This document shows, one piece after another, positions 1-10,018 of a stretch of DNA of 36,336 nt (positions within the stretch are counted from its first letter, which is position 1; every line of letters begins with the position of its first letter). Below the pieces are notes generated by a model. That model saw nothing but the letters and a program-made list of their open reading frames with translations, was not told the origin of the DNA and searched no databases. The DNA comes from Monosporascus cannonballus (taxonomy: Eukaryota > Ascomycota > Sordariomycetes > Xylariales), in contig QJNS01000438.1 of NCBI GenBank assembly GCA_004154925.1, positions 1-36,336 of the forward strand, in the 5' to 3' direction. The translations under genes were made by a program, and so were the position numbers.

Positions 1-46
1 AAGGCCACAGGCATTACAACCCAACAACATACCTTTCCCGCGCGTT

Positions 47-67
47 CCCCCCCCCCCCCCCCCCCCC
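47..67. repeat. Poly-C homopolymer (21 C)
   Basis: An uninterrupted run of 21 C lies just downstream of pom152, in its presumed 3' UTR. Runs of this length are rarely certain in short-read assemblies. Similar G/C runs occur at the internal gap and at the right end of the window, so it may mark a low-confidence stretch. Confidence 0.9.
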
Positions 68-120
68 TCCAAATCCTTCTCGCCATGTCCAAGAGAAGGT
101 TCAAGTCCGGGCAGACATAA

Positions 121-3100
121 TTAAAATTGCAGCAGCTTCTGCCCCTTCTCCTTCCCGTTGCTCTCGAGGCCCATGGTGGAGAAGGCGCAGTGCTTGTCCT
201 TGATGGCGACCACCTCGTAGGTGCCCTCGAGGCTGGCCGTGATGGTCTTGCTGTACTCGTAGCTAACATCGTGGCGCGTCTCGAGCACCTGGCTCCGGTG
301 GCCCTTGCGCGCGTTGGTGCTGCGCGTGTAAGTGAACTCGAAGGGCGGCGTGCCCCCGAACTCGAACAGGATCTCCACCTCGCTGCCCTCGTGTATGTCC
401 ACCTGGACCACACGGCCCCTGCTGATCCGCACGCTCGGCATCGGGTGGATTGTCTTGGCCAGGTGTACCGAGGCCCGGCACTCGCTAGCCTTGTCGCTGA
501 TGCTCGTGATGGTGAACTCGCCGGGCGCCTCGGCGACACGGCGGAAGTTGGTCGTGGGCGACTTGGCCTTCTTTTGTACTCCGTCGAAGGTATAATGTAC
601 CTCGAAAGGAGGAGTGCCGGAAAGAGTGTACGCAATGCGTTCGCCGACGCAGTAATCTGTCCGCTGCTCCAGGGGATAGATGGCTGGCGCATCGTACAGT
701 TGGATATGGACCGCGGGGCCGCCGAGCTCGGTCTTCGTCTGGCAACCGCGAGCGTCGCGCACATTGCGAATTCGAATTTGCTGGGCGCCAAGCTTCAGGT
801 ACTGGCGGGGGATTTGGATACCATACGAGTTGGAGGGGATGTTGGGGATCCTGAAGATCTCGGGGAAATTGCCGGAATGATGCTTGATCTCCACCTCTAT
901 ATAGAAGGGTGCCACGCCTTCCAGTTTAATTAGTATGCGTTCCTCTTGGTCTTGCTCAGACATGCACATCTTGAATGTCTGTCCCGGTTTGACAAAGGCA
1001 GCAGACGGTTTCGCGTTGACGGTCTGTTCGAGCACCAGCTGTCTCGACTTCCTCTTATCGCTGTTGTACAGATTATCCGATAATGCCGAGAAAATGTAAG
1101 AGTATTTGCCGGGCTTAGATGTGTCCATTGCCACAGTAGCCTTGCCCAGGGCGGCGTCAAACTCTTTTCGAGCCACAGAGCCGGACCCAGACTTCGGCTT
1201 GTACTTGACCTCATATTGGACATGATACGGAGGCGAGCCTGATATCATATTAGCACCCATAGTTACCTAGATAATGACTTGCCGACTTACCTTGAAGAGC
1301 GAGCTCAAATCCATCCACATCTCCCTCGCACACATCGTCCTTGATAAAAACCGACTCCACGTCGGTAGCCTTGACGGTGTCAGTTGCGACTAACGAGAGT
1401 TGCGGTCTCGGGAACCAATCCACTTGGAAAGCTGAGGCCTTGGGGTCGACGGTTCCCGGGCACATATTATCCATTACTTCGACAATCTCGTAGTTGCCCT
1501 TGTCTTTCACCTCGATGAAATCATTGCCGGAACGAGCAATCCGCACCTGGGTCTCACCACTACCGTCAGTCTTACGATAGAAGACTCTCCAGGGGCCCTC
1601 TCCTGAAAGACGCAGGGGAAGTTTGACTGAAGCATCTTCGACGATTGTGGTCATTCTCTTGTTCTCGAGCAGACCGAATCCTGCTCTGGGCCGCTGGCGC
1701 CTGACCGAGATCTTGGTTGCTTCGTCGAGGAAGATTTGGCATCCCGTCATGTCCTTAATGCTCTTGAGAGCAAGTGTATATTCGCCCCCAGACGCTAATG
1801 GAGGCGTCTCGATGACGTACTTGTCTTCGACTATGTTTGAAGCCTTCTCGGCCTTCCTCTTTCTCTCGTGGATAAGCTCCCATTCCAAAGTAAATGGGCC
1901 ATCCCCGAGCAATTGAACTTCCACCTTGACGGGCTCGTCAAGACAGGCGTGTAAGGTTTCTTGGTCATGAATGAAAAACGCTGTCGCGGGTGGTTTGACC
2001 TTCTGCTCCAGACGATATTCATCCGTTTGAGGCAAATCAATATCGTAAACAGCATCCCTCAGTTGCTTGAACCGATACTCATGTTGGCCAGCATGTCTCG
2101 GCTTCAGCTCGATCTGCTGCCGCATGCCCTTGACCTCGACAGTCTCTATCCGGGTGCGAAGCATATTGCTTACTTCATAGATGACCTTGAACGGTGGTGT
2201 TCCGATCATGTCCAGGTTCACTAAGAGTCCTATCGAGTTACCGGCACATTTATCGGGGATCTCTTGGGCGTGGATAGTTAGTTGGGGCTCCGGAGGGTTG
2301 AGCAGCAGGCAAGAAGACGGTTCTTCGATTTCCCCCTCGCAAGAGTCGCATGATACCGACTTCAAGGTATAGAGACCGGGAGCCGATATCGTCGGTTGAT
2401 CCTTCGCGCTCTTGGCGGTAAACGAACCAATTTCGACCACATCTCCGTGGTCGCCACTCTTGCTAAGAGTGTCAATTGGCGAGAAATGCCAGGTCAGGGT
2501 ATGAGAAGCACTATCCGGAGTTCGCCCCGGGCGGCTAATCTTGACGGGAAGTTTCGTAGATCTTCCCTTGGCCACCTTCAAGGGGCTCCGCAAGTCACAA
2601 CCGACAAGAGCAGCCCTTGGTCGTTCTCTGACGACGAAGTCCTGGAAGAGATGTTTCGGCCTAGGTCGAATGTCGTGCTCGTCAAGCAGGGTATAGTTCA
2701 TGACATTCCCAAAGGCATCATGGACCTCACCAATGCTATATTGCCATTCGCCTGGAGTCGTCATTGATTCGTTCAGACTTACAGAGACAGCCTGAGCTCG
2801 GGCCCAAGAGAAATCCTCCTCCCCCGTCTTAATCAGACTCGACGACCGTTGCGCCCCGATGAGCGGAGATGAGAATCCGTCGGGTTGGAGACTCTGGTAG
2901 TGGAAACCATGGTCGTGGCCATTGACGGTGCGGCTGTAGACGATCTTCAGGGGTGGCGTTCCTTGGACTTCCAGCGACAGATCTGACAGCTCCCCGAGAC
3001 ATCTCGTGGACGATTCGGCGGTACGAACACGGGCCTTCGGGCAGGGGACAACATAAGTCGGGTGGGTGAGCCTCGAAACCTCCAGCTTGTACTCGTCCAA

Positions 3101-4049
3101 AACTCGGTTCAACTGATAGACGCCAGTCTTCTTTACTGGTACGTCATATGTATAAGCTCCATCTCCATCATCAGCGCTCCTTTTAGATTGTTTAGTTATC
3201 TCGCGAATCTGGGACCGACCAAGTTTGACGATCTCCTCAGCGTTTGTATCCAAGTCGATTCGGATGAGTTCGACCTCGACCGGCACCGTCGCATTGAAGT
3301 ATATGGGCACGGTAACGGCATCTCGACCATTGCCTATGCAGTAGGGCGTCTTTTGAGGGTTAAGCAGAGCAGACCTGAACCAAGGTAGTTAGCATATGTA
3401 CGATAACAACAACGACCCTTGAGGATGAGCGGGTTAAGATGGTAGAACAAGCGTACCCCTCGGGAAGGATGTTGATAATCTGCTTGCCCATGATGAGAGA
3501 AGAGTTGTGCAAGATCTTAGAGACCCTGACACTATTCTCGGATATGGAAAGCTCTCCTCGATCGTAAAAGACCTTGACGATGGCCAGCAACCAGGATTGC
3601 CATGGCACTGGGATATTGAACATGAGGAGCCAGTTGAAGATGAAGTGCACGAAGAAGACACCGATAACAACGGGAGACGAAAGTTCCAGCCATGGTATGC
3701 GCAAGGAGGGCAGCGAGAAGAGGTATACGAAATCGAATAAGGTCCATTTGCTGAAAAAGTAGAAGGAGCCTCCATTGTCTTCGAGCATCTGGACCCAGTC
3801 ATAGAAGCGCCAGGCGAAGAGGGCGACATATACGGCGAAAGCATAGAAGCGCTGACTAGGGGCATCTATGATATGGAGAGGTATGACGGGCTGGCTCGCG
3901 GGAGGCGGGCGGTTGACATTTTCGGGGGCTAAGGGCAAAGGACCCTTTGGCCTGGGAGCAGGATGCTCTGGTTGATTCCGGTGTTGGGCCCCTACGGCCC
4001 CGGGAGTCCGTGGGAAGCCACCGGCCGACACGCGCGGCGTCCCATTCAT
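121..4049 (-). CDS. pom152: Nucleoporin POM152 (nuclear pore membrane glycoprotein)
   Basis: Integral membrane nucleoporin of the nuclear pore membrane ring. In this family the long C-terminal part lies in the perinuclear lumen as a string of Ig-like domains. Rebuilt exons (minus strand) are 4049-3457, 3374-1291 and 1238-121. The introns are GT..AG, 82 and 52 nt, with GCTAAC/GCTAAT branch sites. The exons sum to 3,795 nt (1,264 aa), close to the usual filamentous-fungal length. The junctions read '[16 protein letters not shown]' and '[15 protein letters not shown]', both typical of the family. The Pro-rich N-terminus (residues 1-60) is followed by hydrophobic stretches at about 68-82, 103-122 and 125-146. 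After that come at least eight GxxPF/Y/W motifs (GTPPL, GTPPF, GDGPF, GEGPW, GSPPY, GVAPF, GTPPF, GTPPF), one per Ig-like repeat. The stop codon is about 55 bp from a 21-C run near the window edge. Confidence 0.95.
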
Positions 4050-5549
4050 GGCATTCCGCGATGATGGTGTATAACCATGAGGCCGGGGCGGTGTATTTGC
4101 GGGATTGGAGGGCTAGGCAGTTGGGCTGTACGGTATGAACAGCCGCCTTATAGATAATTCGGTATCAGTTACACACAGCTAGCAGGGGAACAAGCTGAAA
4201 AGAAGGCAGCTGCTAGGATTTCCTCGTTCCTTTTATTTTTATTTTTTATTTTTTTTTCTTTCAAGGGAGGATTCCGTGGGAATTTCTCGGTTCCCGTGTT
4301 CGGAGCAGGCGCAAAGTATGTATGTAAACAGGCTGGAGGCGACCAGAAATTTTGGCCAATTCACGTCGAAAGGCATTCGGAGGCGCGTCACAAAGCTGCA
4401 CGCATGCCAGCTCGGAATTACCAGCTGCGGATCAGCTGCACGGCAACCGGAGGAAGTTTGCAAGGTAGGTAGGTAGGTATTTTCAATGCTCAAATATTAG
4501 TGCTTTACACCAACATTGTGCTTCCTAAGGTAGGTAGGTACCTATATGTAGGTACTAGACTAGGTAGGTAGGTACATAAAGTACCAGCTTGGGTATCCAC
4601 ATGTCCCTTGCACCTCAACGTGCATTAGCTTGGTTGGCCTTACTCCTGTAGAGAGAGCTCCTAAGGTCCCAGATGAACGGAGCTTCCAAGCTCGAGGCTT
4701 CGAGCTGTATAACTAACTGTATTAGCTTGAGCTCGAATGCCTCCAGGGAGCTAGCTTTATCATAACTTTCAACTCAGAAACTCCAATAGGCATCGACCAT
4801 CCATCACTGTTTTAAACCAAACATACACGACCTCCCACGTATTTCTTTGCACGCACTGCTTCATATAAGACCATTCGCTAGATACATACACACTCGTGAT
4901 ACTATAGCTATAGTTGGCCTGTGGAAATGTCTAGCCGTCCGTAGGCCTCCTTAGTAAGTAAGGCTGCCTCTGCCCATTGAGCCTCAGTTTCTCTTAGACT
5001 TCCATAAGAGTCTATAAACTTGTGGCATCTTGCTGTCCCCCACAATACGTAATACTTTCCAAGGTCGTGCACAAAGGATGGACGATTGATAACACTCGGT
5101 TAGTTGAATAAGTCTACAACATGATGCAAGCTCTACCACCTCATCTTCAATCTTGCCTCCAGTTTACCGTCAGACGGATATTTGACCTGAGCAAGGCCCT
5201 CAGGCAGGCCCTAGGACAAAAGATCCTATTGCATAACAATTGCAGGACACCCTTTACCAACTCTGTCATCTCGACGACGTGAGGCTATAGTCTACCGCTA
5301 GCCTCTGCGTTAAGTCTGACGTACGCCGTTTGCCATAGAGCAGCGAGACAGAGAGTGATTCAATTGCCACTCCTCAAAAAGGCCTTGATAGTGTGTCGTT
5401 GCCGAAGTCGTTACAGGAGTCGGTGCTGGGAATTTGTTCAACCTTCTCTTCCTCAGACGCCAAAACAACGACAAAAGACTTCTACACTTCCCATCTCATA
5501 CTGTTCTTCGCACTCACGAACAGAAGTCCTCAATTATCTCTTAGATACC
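4050..5549. other. Divergent intergenic region (pom152 / UCH37-like)
   Basis: This 1.5-kb spacer carries the promoters of pom152 (leftward) and the ubiquitin hydrolase gene (rightward). It has a T-rich tract at about 4226-4261 and three clusters of AGGT/TAGG repeats. A small inverted repeat (AGCTCGA, 4-nt loop, TCGAGCT) lies at 4689-4706. I saw no convincing gene. An ATG at 5355 is in frame with the downstream CDS, but the residues it would add look non-conserved. Confidence 0.6.
4463..4574. repeat. AGGT/TAGG tetranucleotide repeat cluster
   Basis: Short tandem tracts of the same tetranucleotide occur at about 4463-4479, 4527-4541 and 4561-4574, separated by unrelated sequence. The same GGTA/TACC motif recurs in most other intergenic regions of the window but is not conspicuous in the coding exons. 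Confidence 0.75.
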
Positions 5550-7347
5550 ATGGCTACCCCGAAAGTAAATGAGACGCCCACCGTATCGTCACTATCGGAT
5601 GATGGGCCAACCATGATCACGCGACGATCCTCGCGGGCTAAAAAAGCCGTGAAGAGATTCGATGATGACGATGACTATGCGACAAACTATGCGGTAGTAA
5701 ATCGACGGTCTCAATCTGATTTTCCAAAGGAGCATTCTAAGGAGCGTCCTAAGCGAAAGGCCGCTGTGGCCGCCGCTGAGAGCATCGTAGCTGAAGATGC
5801 CGGCCCACTCCTCCAAGAAATACTTGCCGAGATGACGACCGACGAGCGGAAGGAGTATAAGGGCTGGGTCGAACTTGAATCCGAACCTGTAAGCTTATAT
5901 GCTCTTATAACCCACATGCAAGAATTGGACTAAGTAGATGCAGGGCTTCTTCAACGCAATGCTGCAAGACCTAGGCGCACAGGATTTCAAGGTGCAAGAG
6001 GTCTTTGGTCTGGATGAGATGGCCCTTGGGATGCTCTCGTAAGGCAGCCAGCTTATATATATCTGAGGCCGCACGACTGATATTGGTCTGGTAGGAAACC
6101 CGTGCATGGTCTCATTTTTCTATACCAGTATATCGAAGGGCCTGAACCGAGCCAGAATCGCCAGCAATGCCCGGATCATCTATGGTTCGCCAACCAGGTA
6201 CGCCTATCTATATTTCCTCACTGCGTGACTATCCGTGTGAGCGGGTGCTAACGGGGCAGACTACGGCCAATGCATGCGCCACTCTTGCCCTGATGAATAT
6301 CATCATGAATGCTGAAAGGGTAGCATTCGGCACTGAGCTCCAGCAATTCAAGGACTCAACGATGTCTATGCCTCCTGCTCATCGTGGACACATGCTAGAT
6401 GTCAACGATTTTATTCGGGCGGTTCATAATTCCGTGGCCCGGTACGTTCACTCAGCTGACCCTCTCATATGGGTCACACTACGAGAATCTAACAAGTTAC
6501 CTAGACGCATCGACTTGGCCGCGGAGGACTTACTGTTAGACAACAAATATGAAATTGGGGTGAAAAGAAAGAAAAGGGGGGCCCAGAGCCAGAAGAAAGG
6601 GAAAATGCCAGTGCTAAAGAAGTCCGCAACCTCGCGCAAGAAGTCCGAAATCGAGACGCCCTTCCACTACATTGCATATGTTCCCGTCAACGGCCAAGTA
6701 TGGGAACTAGACGGTTTCGAGACACAACCGTTATGCATTGGTAAGGAAAAGCCCTCTCTTACCAGACCAGCAAATCAAGCTAACCATTCGTCCCCTTTGC
6801 GCTTCCAGGTTCATACAAGGACTCCTGGCTCGATACAGCCAGCCCCGCAATCCAGAATCGCATGATGCTCAACGAAGCCCTCTCTTACAACCTCCTAGCG
6901 ATCTGTCAGTCGCCACTAACTACCATCTCGCGGTCCCTGGCCGCGAACCTCGCCGGCGCGCTCACTCTCCACTACACCTTCAGGGAGGAACCGACATGGA
7001 CGTACCCGGACCCGTTGAGCAGCTTCGCGGACGACACGCGCCTGGCGCAGCTCGGCCTCACACGCGCCGCCGTGGCCTCGACGCCGGTCCCGCCCGCCGT
7101 GCTGGCGGCCAAGACAGTCGAGGCCGCGAAGAAGCTCATGTTGGACCTGCGGAATGAGCGCGAGGCGCTCGAGGCCGAGCACGCCGCCGAGATAGCCACG
7201 GTCGACGAGGCCGTCAGCATGATCCGCGGCCGCCAACGCGACTACACGCCCGCAATCCACGAGTGGCTGCGCGTCCTAGCCGAGAAGGGTGTGCTTAGGG
7301 AGCTCATCTCCGAGATCGACGCCGCCGAGGGCCAGTTGAGTAACTAG
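5550..7347 (+). CDS. Ubiquitin C-terminal hydrolase, UCH37/UCHL5-type (peptidase C12)
   Basis: Cysteine protease that hydrolyses ubiquitin C-terminal bonds. UCH37 relatives act at the proteasome or in chromatin complexes. Exons are 5550-5888, 5944-6038, 6095-6197, 6260-6441, 6505-6740 and 6809-7347, totalling 1,494 nt (497 aa). The fourth intron (6442-6504) is 63 nt and has no in-frame stop, so naive translation reads through it. The catalytic set is intact: oxyanion Gln179 ('WFANQ'), nucleophile Cys185 ('TTANACAT'), His294 ('PFHYIAYVP') and Asp309 ('VWELDG'). The Gln-Cys spacing of 6 and His-Asp spacing of 15 match UCHL1. The C-terminus has a charged helix and 'RQRDYTPAIHEWLRVLAEKG', like the UCH37 tail (ULD). 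There is an N-terminal extension of about 110 residues with basic clusters (RRSSRAKKAVKR) and a DDDDD run. The start codon is in a strong ACCATGG context. Confidence 0.93.
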
Positions 7348-10018
7348 CTAACTGGACACGGCGTGCGTGCGGTCTGCGTTCTACCGCGCCTTGAGCTTGA
7401 GGCAAGACGTTTCTCAATCTATTCGTGCGAATCAACCAGGATTATCACGTCTGCTTGCGAGTGCTTGGGCATTCTAATCTTCAATGAGTTGAAGATCACC
7501 TATCATTTCTCATAGTATTGAGTGAGAGGCGGTACTCGAAGCATTGCCTCAACCAATCCCTCATCGACAGGTATCTGACTGGATCCATATTGGCCTGTTG
7601 ATCGCCTACCTAGTCACCTAACGGTCAGACCCTTGGTCAGCAGGGGAAACGGAGAGACGTACATGGATGCAACCAAAAAAGAAAAGAAAACAGAAACACC
7701 AACGCATATTCCGGGCTTGGGTGGCAGGGGAAGGACCATAACACTCAACGGGCAAATAAAAATTCAGGCGAGTGGGGTGACAGACAGGCAGCTATGCCCC
7801 GACCGGCCAGGACTTGGGCATCCACCTATCCATGGTCAAGGGGCGGCGGCGCTACGGGGATGGGAGAAAACCCGGATAGACAAGCCACCTACCTATGCAG
7901 AAAAATAAAAAAGGATGATTACTATCCATCTGCCTAACCTGGCTTACTACCTATCTACGTAACCAACCTAAGCTAAATTACCTCAACCTACCGCAAAGGG
8001 AGTAGTCTAAATCAACAAATACGGATGAGTTTCGGCGCCTCTCTCGATGGATGACGACGGGAAGTTACTTGCGTGCTCATCAGGAGCCCCTTCGTAGACT
8101 TCGCCGGTTTACCGATCTCTAGGCCTGCCTCCCTGTACGTACGTACTTCCATACGGGACCTCTTCGCGAAGACCCGGAACTCGTCCATAATTCATCGGCA
8201 TGCAGGCTGTATGCACGTACGTATACCCATACCCAAGCGGCTCCTCCTCCGTCTTCGCGTAGGTGGGTAGGCACTTACTTGGATATCTCCCGAATTGACA
8301 GTTGGTGACTCTTGTCATTCATAGATTAAGTAGGTGTTCTGATCGCGTCCGTCGTAGTGACTAGGTAACCGGGGTGGGGGGTGTTTGCTCACGCACGCCG
8401 TCTCGCGTCTGAGAACGGACTGATTGACCTACTCCTGGAAGTTGACTGGCTGACTATCTCTGGGAGAGGCAGAAGCAGCGGCAATACCGGGGGGGGGGGG
8501 CATGGCCCATATAAAGCAAGGTAAGGTAAGACCTGATGGACCGGTCATGGCGGTGAGGACGGTGGTATGCGTAATTAAGCAGGTACGGCTTTTTCGTAGG
8601 AGACGTAACATAGGAAAGGGGGAGATGGGTCGTTCAGAACTATTGGTATGTCTTACGGCATGATTCAATGGTTTCCCTGTTGTATAATTATAGGGATGGC
8701 CTTGCTGAGTAAGTTTTCCGGAGAGCTTAGAGTCAGGATTCGTTTTCTGGTTTCCGGTAATGACGGCAGTTAAAACGCAGGAGGCAAGGGAAAGAAGACA
8801 GACAGAAAAAGAAACGGAAAGCGGAGAGAAGAAAAAGAAGGCTGGAACGAGGACAGGAAGGCACAGTAGGTGATACTAGCTAATTCATCACCAAAATAGC
8901 CCCTTAAGTCTTTGCCTAACCAATTCCTCCGTCTATCCCTCGCTCCCTCACATCCTATCCCATCTCTTAACGGTCGTGTTCTAAAACCTCGTCTCCGCCA
9001 GCGCGCAGAAGCAGCAGCAGCAGCAACACCAGGAGCAGCACTACGAAAAAAGAAGCGGTAGCTACGTCGTATAGGACTATGCACCGAGTGAGCTAGGCAG
9101 TCAGCAGGGATAAAAAGACACATAGATAAATATCGAAACCCGGTATTGCTTAAACCGAAGGACTGCCCTTCCTTTAATGCGGATGACCACGGAGCGATAG
9201 GAGGAGGCTGGTATAGGGGGGCTAAGTAAGCACGTCGCTCATTAGAAGAGGCTATATCTTTTCTGTGGCAACCACGACACACTTCTTCCCCTACAGCCTC
9301 ATGATGATGATGCGAACCGGCCCTATAATGCATCACCAATGTCCGTGTCTGTGTTATTGAGGCTACCTGAGTTCATCATGTACATATAGAGAGTTTTACG
9401 TTACCTCGAAGGGGAACTCTTGCTTTAATACGCAACTGGACTGCGTATGTCGCGGCACATTCGCGGCACAGGAACTAGGACATATTAAACATATGAATCT
9501 CTCTCTCTCTCTCACGCACACACACACACACAGAAGAGCCCACGAGAAACCACAAAGTCGCTAGCGGAAGGTGGCGCTATGTATTACATATTATGTGGTA
9601 TCAGGAGCACTTAAGCCCATCCACGCCTCCGACTCGCTCATAGACACGGCACGACGCTACGTAGCCAAGTTGATACCGCCACCCACGAGTACCGAGGACC
9701 AAATCGCCGCGGCTACTGTAGGGGACAGGCACCTGTTTAACACAAGGTACATACAAGTAGTCTAGGTCGCCCAATCTACCTCTGTAGTTAAACTCCGACA
9801 CGGATTCAATTCAGACACCCAGCCTTTACGGGCAATCCCCCCACTCCTCTGTAATCAATCCGCTCGGTAGAGATAATAAGCGGGCACGGGATCGTATGGA
9901 CCGTTAAACGCCCACCCGCCTGCTGATGACGCGGCTTGACACGTCACCGCCTACACCACGGCCTTCTTCTGCCCCCCAATGCTAATACGTACTCCGGGCG
10001 CGGCCTGCTCAAACACTC
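7348..10018. other. Long convergent intergenic region
   Basis: This 2.67-kb space lies between two converging 3' ends (UCH37-like and msn5). It holds TACC/GTAC-rich stretches (about 7900-8290), a 12-G run (8489-8500), a CAG-like stretch near 9010-9030 and a CT/CA microsatellite. The longest ORF (minus, 8770-9339) is low-complexity and has no recognisable domain. I see no supported protein gene. A non-coding transcript cannot be excluded. Confidence 0.55.
9499..9532. repeat. (CT)n-(CA)n compound microsatellite
   Basis: A CT run (about 9499-9513) is followed after three bases by (CA)8 at 9517-9532. It lies in non-coding DNA. Confidence 0.9.

Noticed and set aside
127..933. 268-codon plus-strand ORF
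   Set aside because: It is antisense to the last exon of pom152, which has clear family motifs. The ORF has no recognisable domain.
4689..4706. Inverted repeat AGCTCGA-GGCT-TCGAGCT
   Set aside because: A seven-base stem is expected by chance in a region this size. No T-tract or gene context supports a function.
5355..5549. In-frame upstream ATG for the UCH37-like gene
   Set aside because: The added 65 residues are Arg/Ser-rich and unlike the family. The ATG at 5550 has the better context.
8770..9339. 189-codon minus-strand ORF
   Set aside because: Low-complexity Arg/Ala and Phe/Pro/Leu composition from purine-rich repeats. No domain, and no splice or start context.
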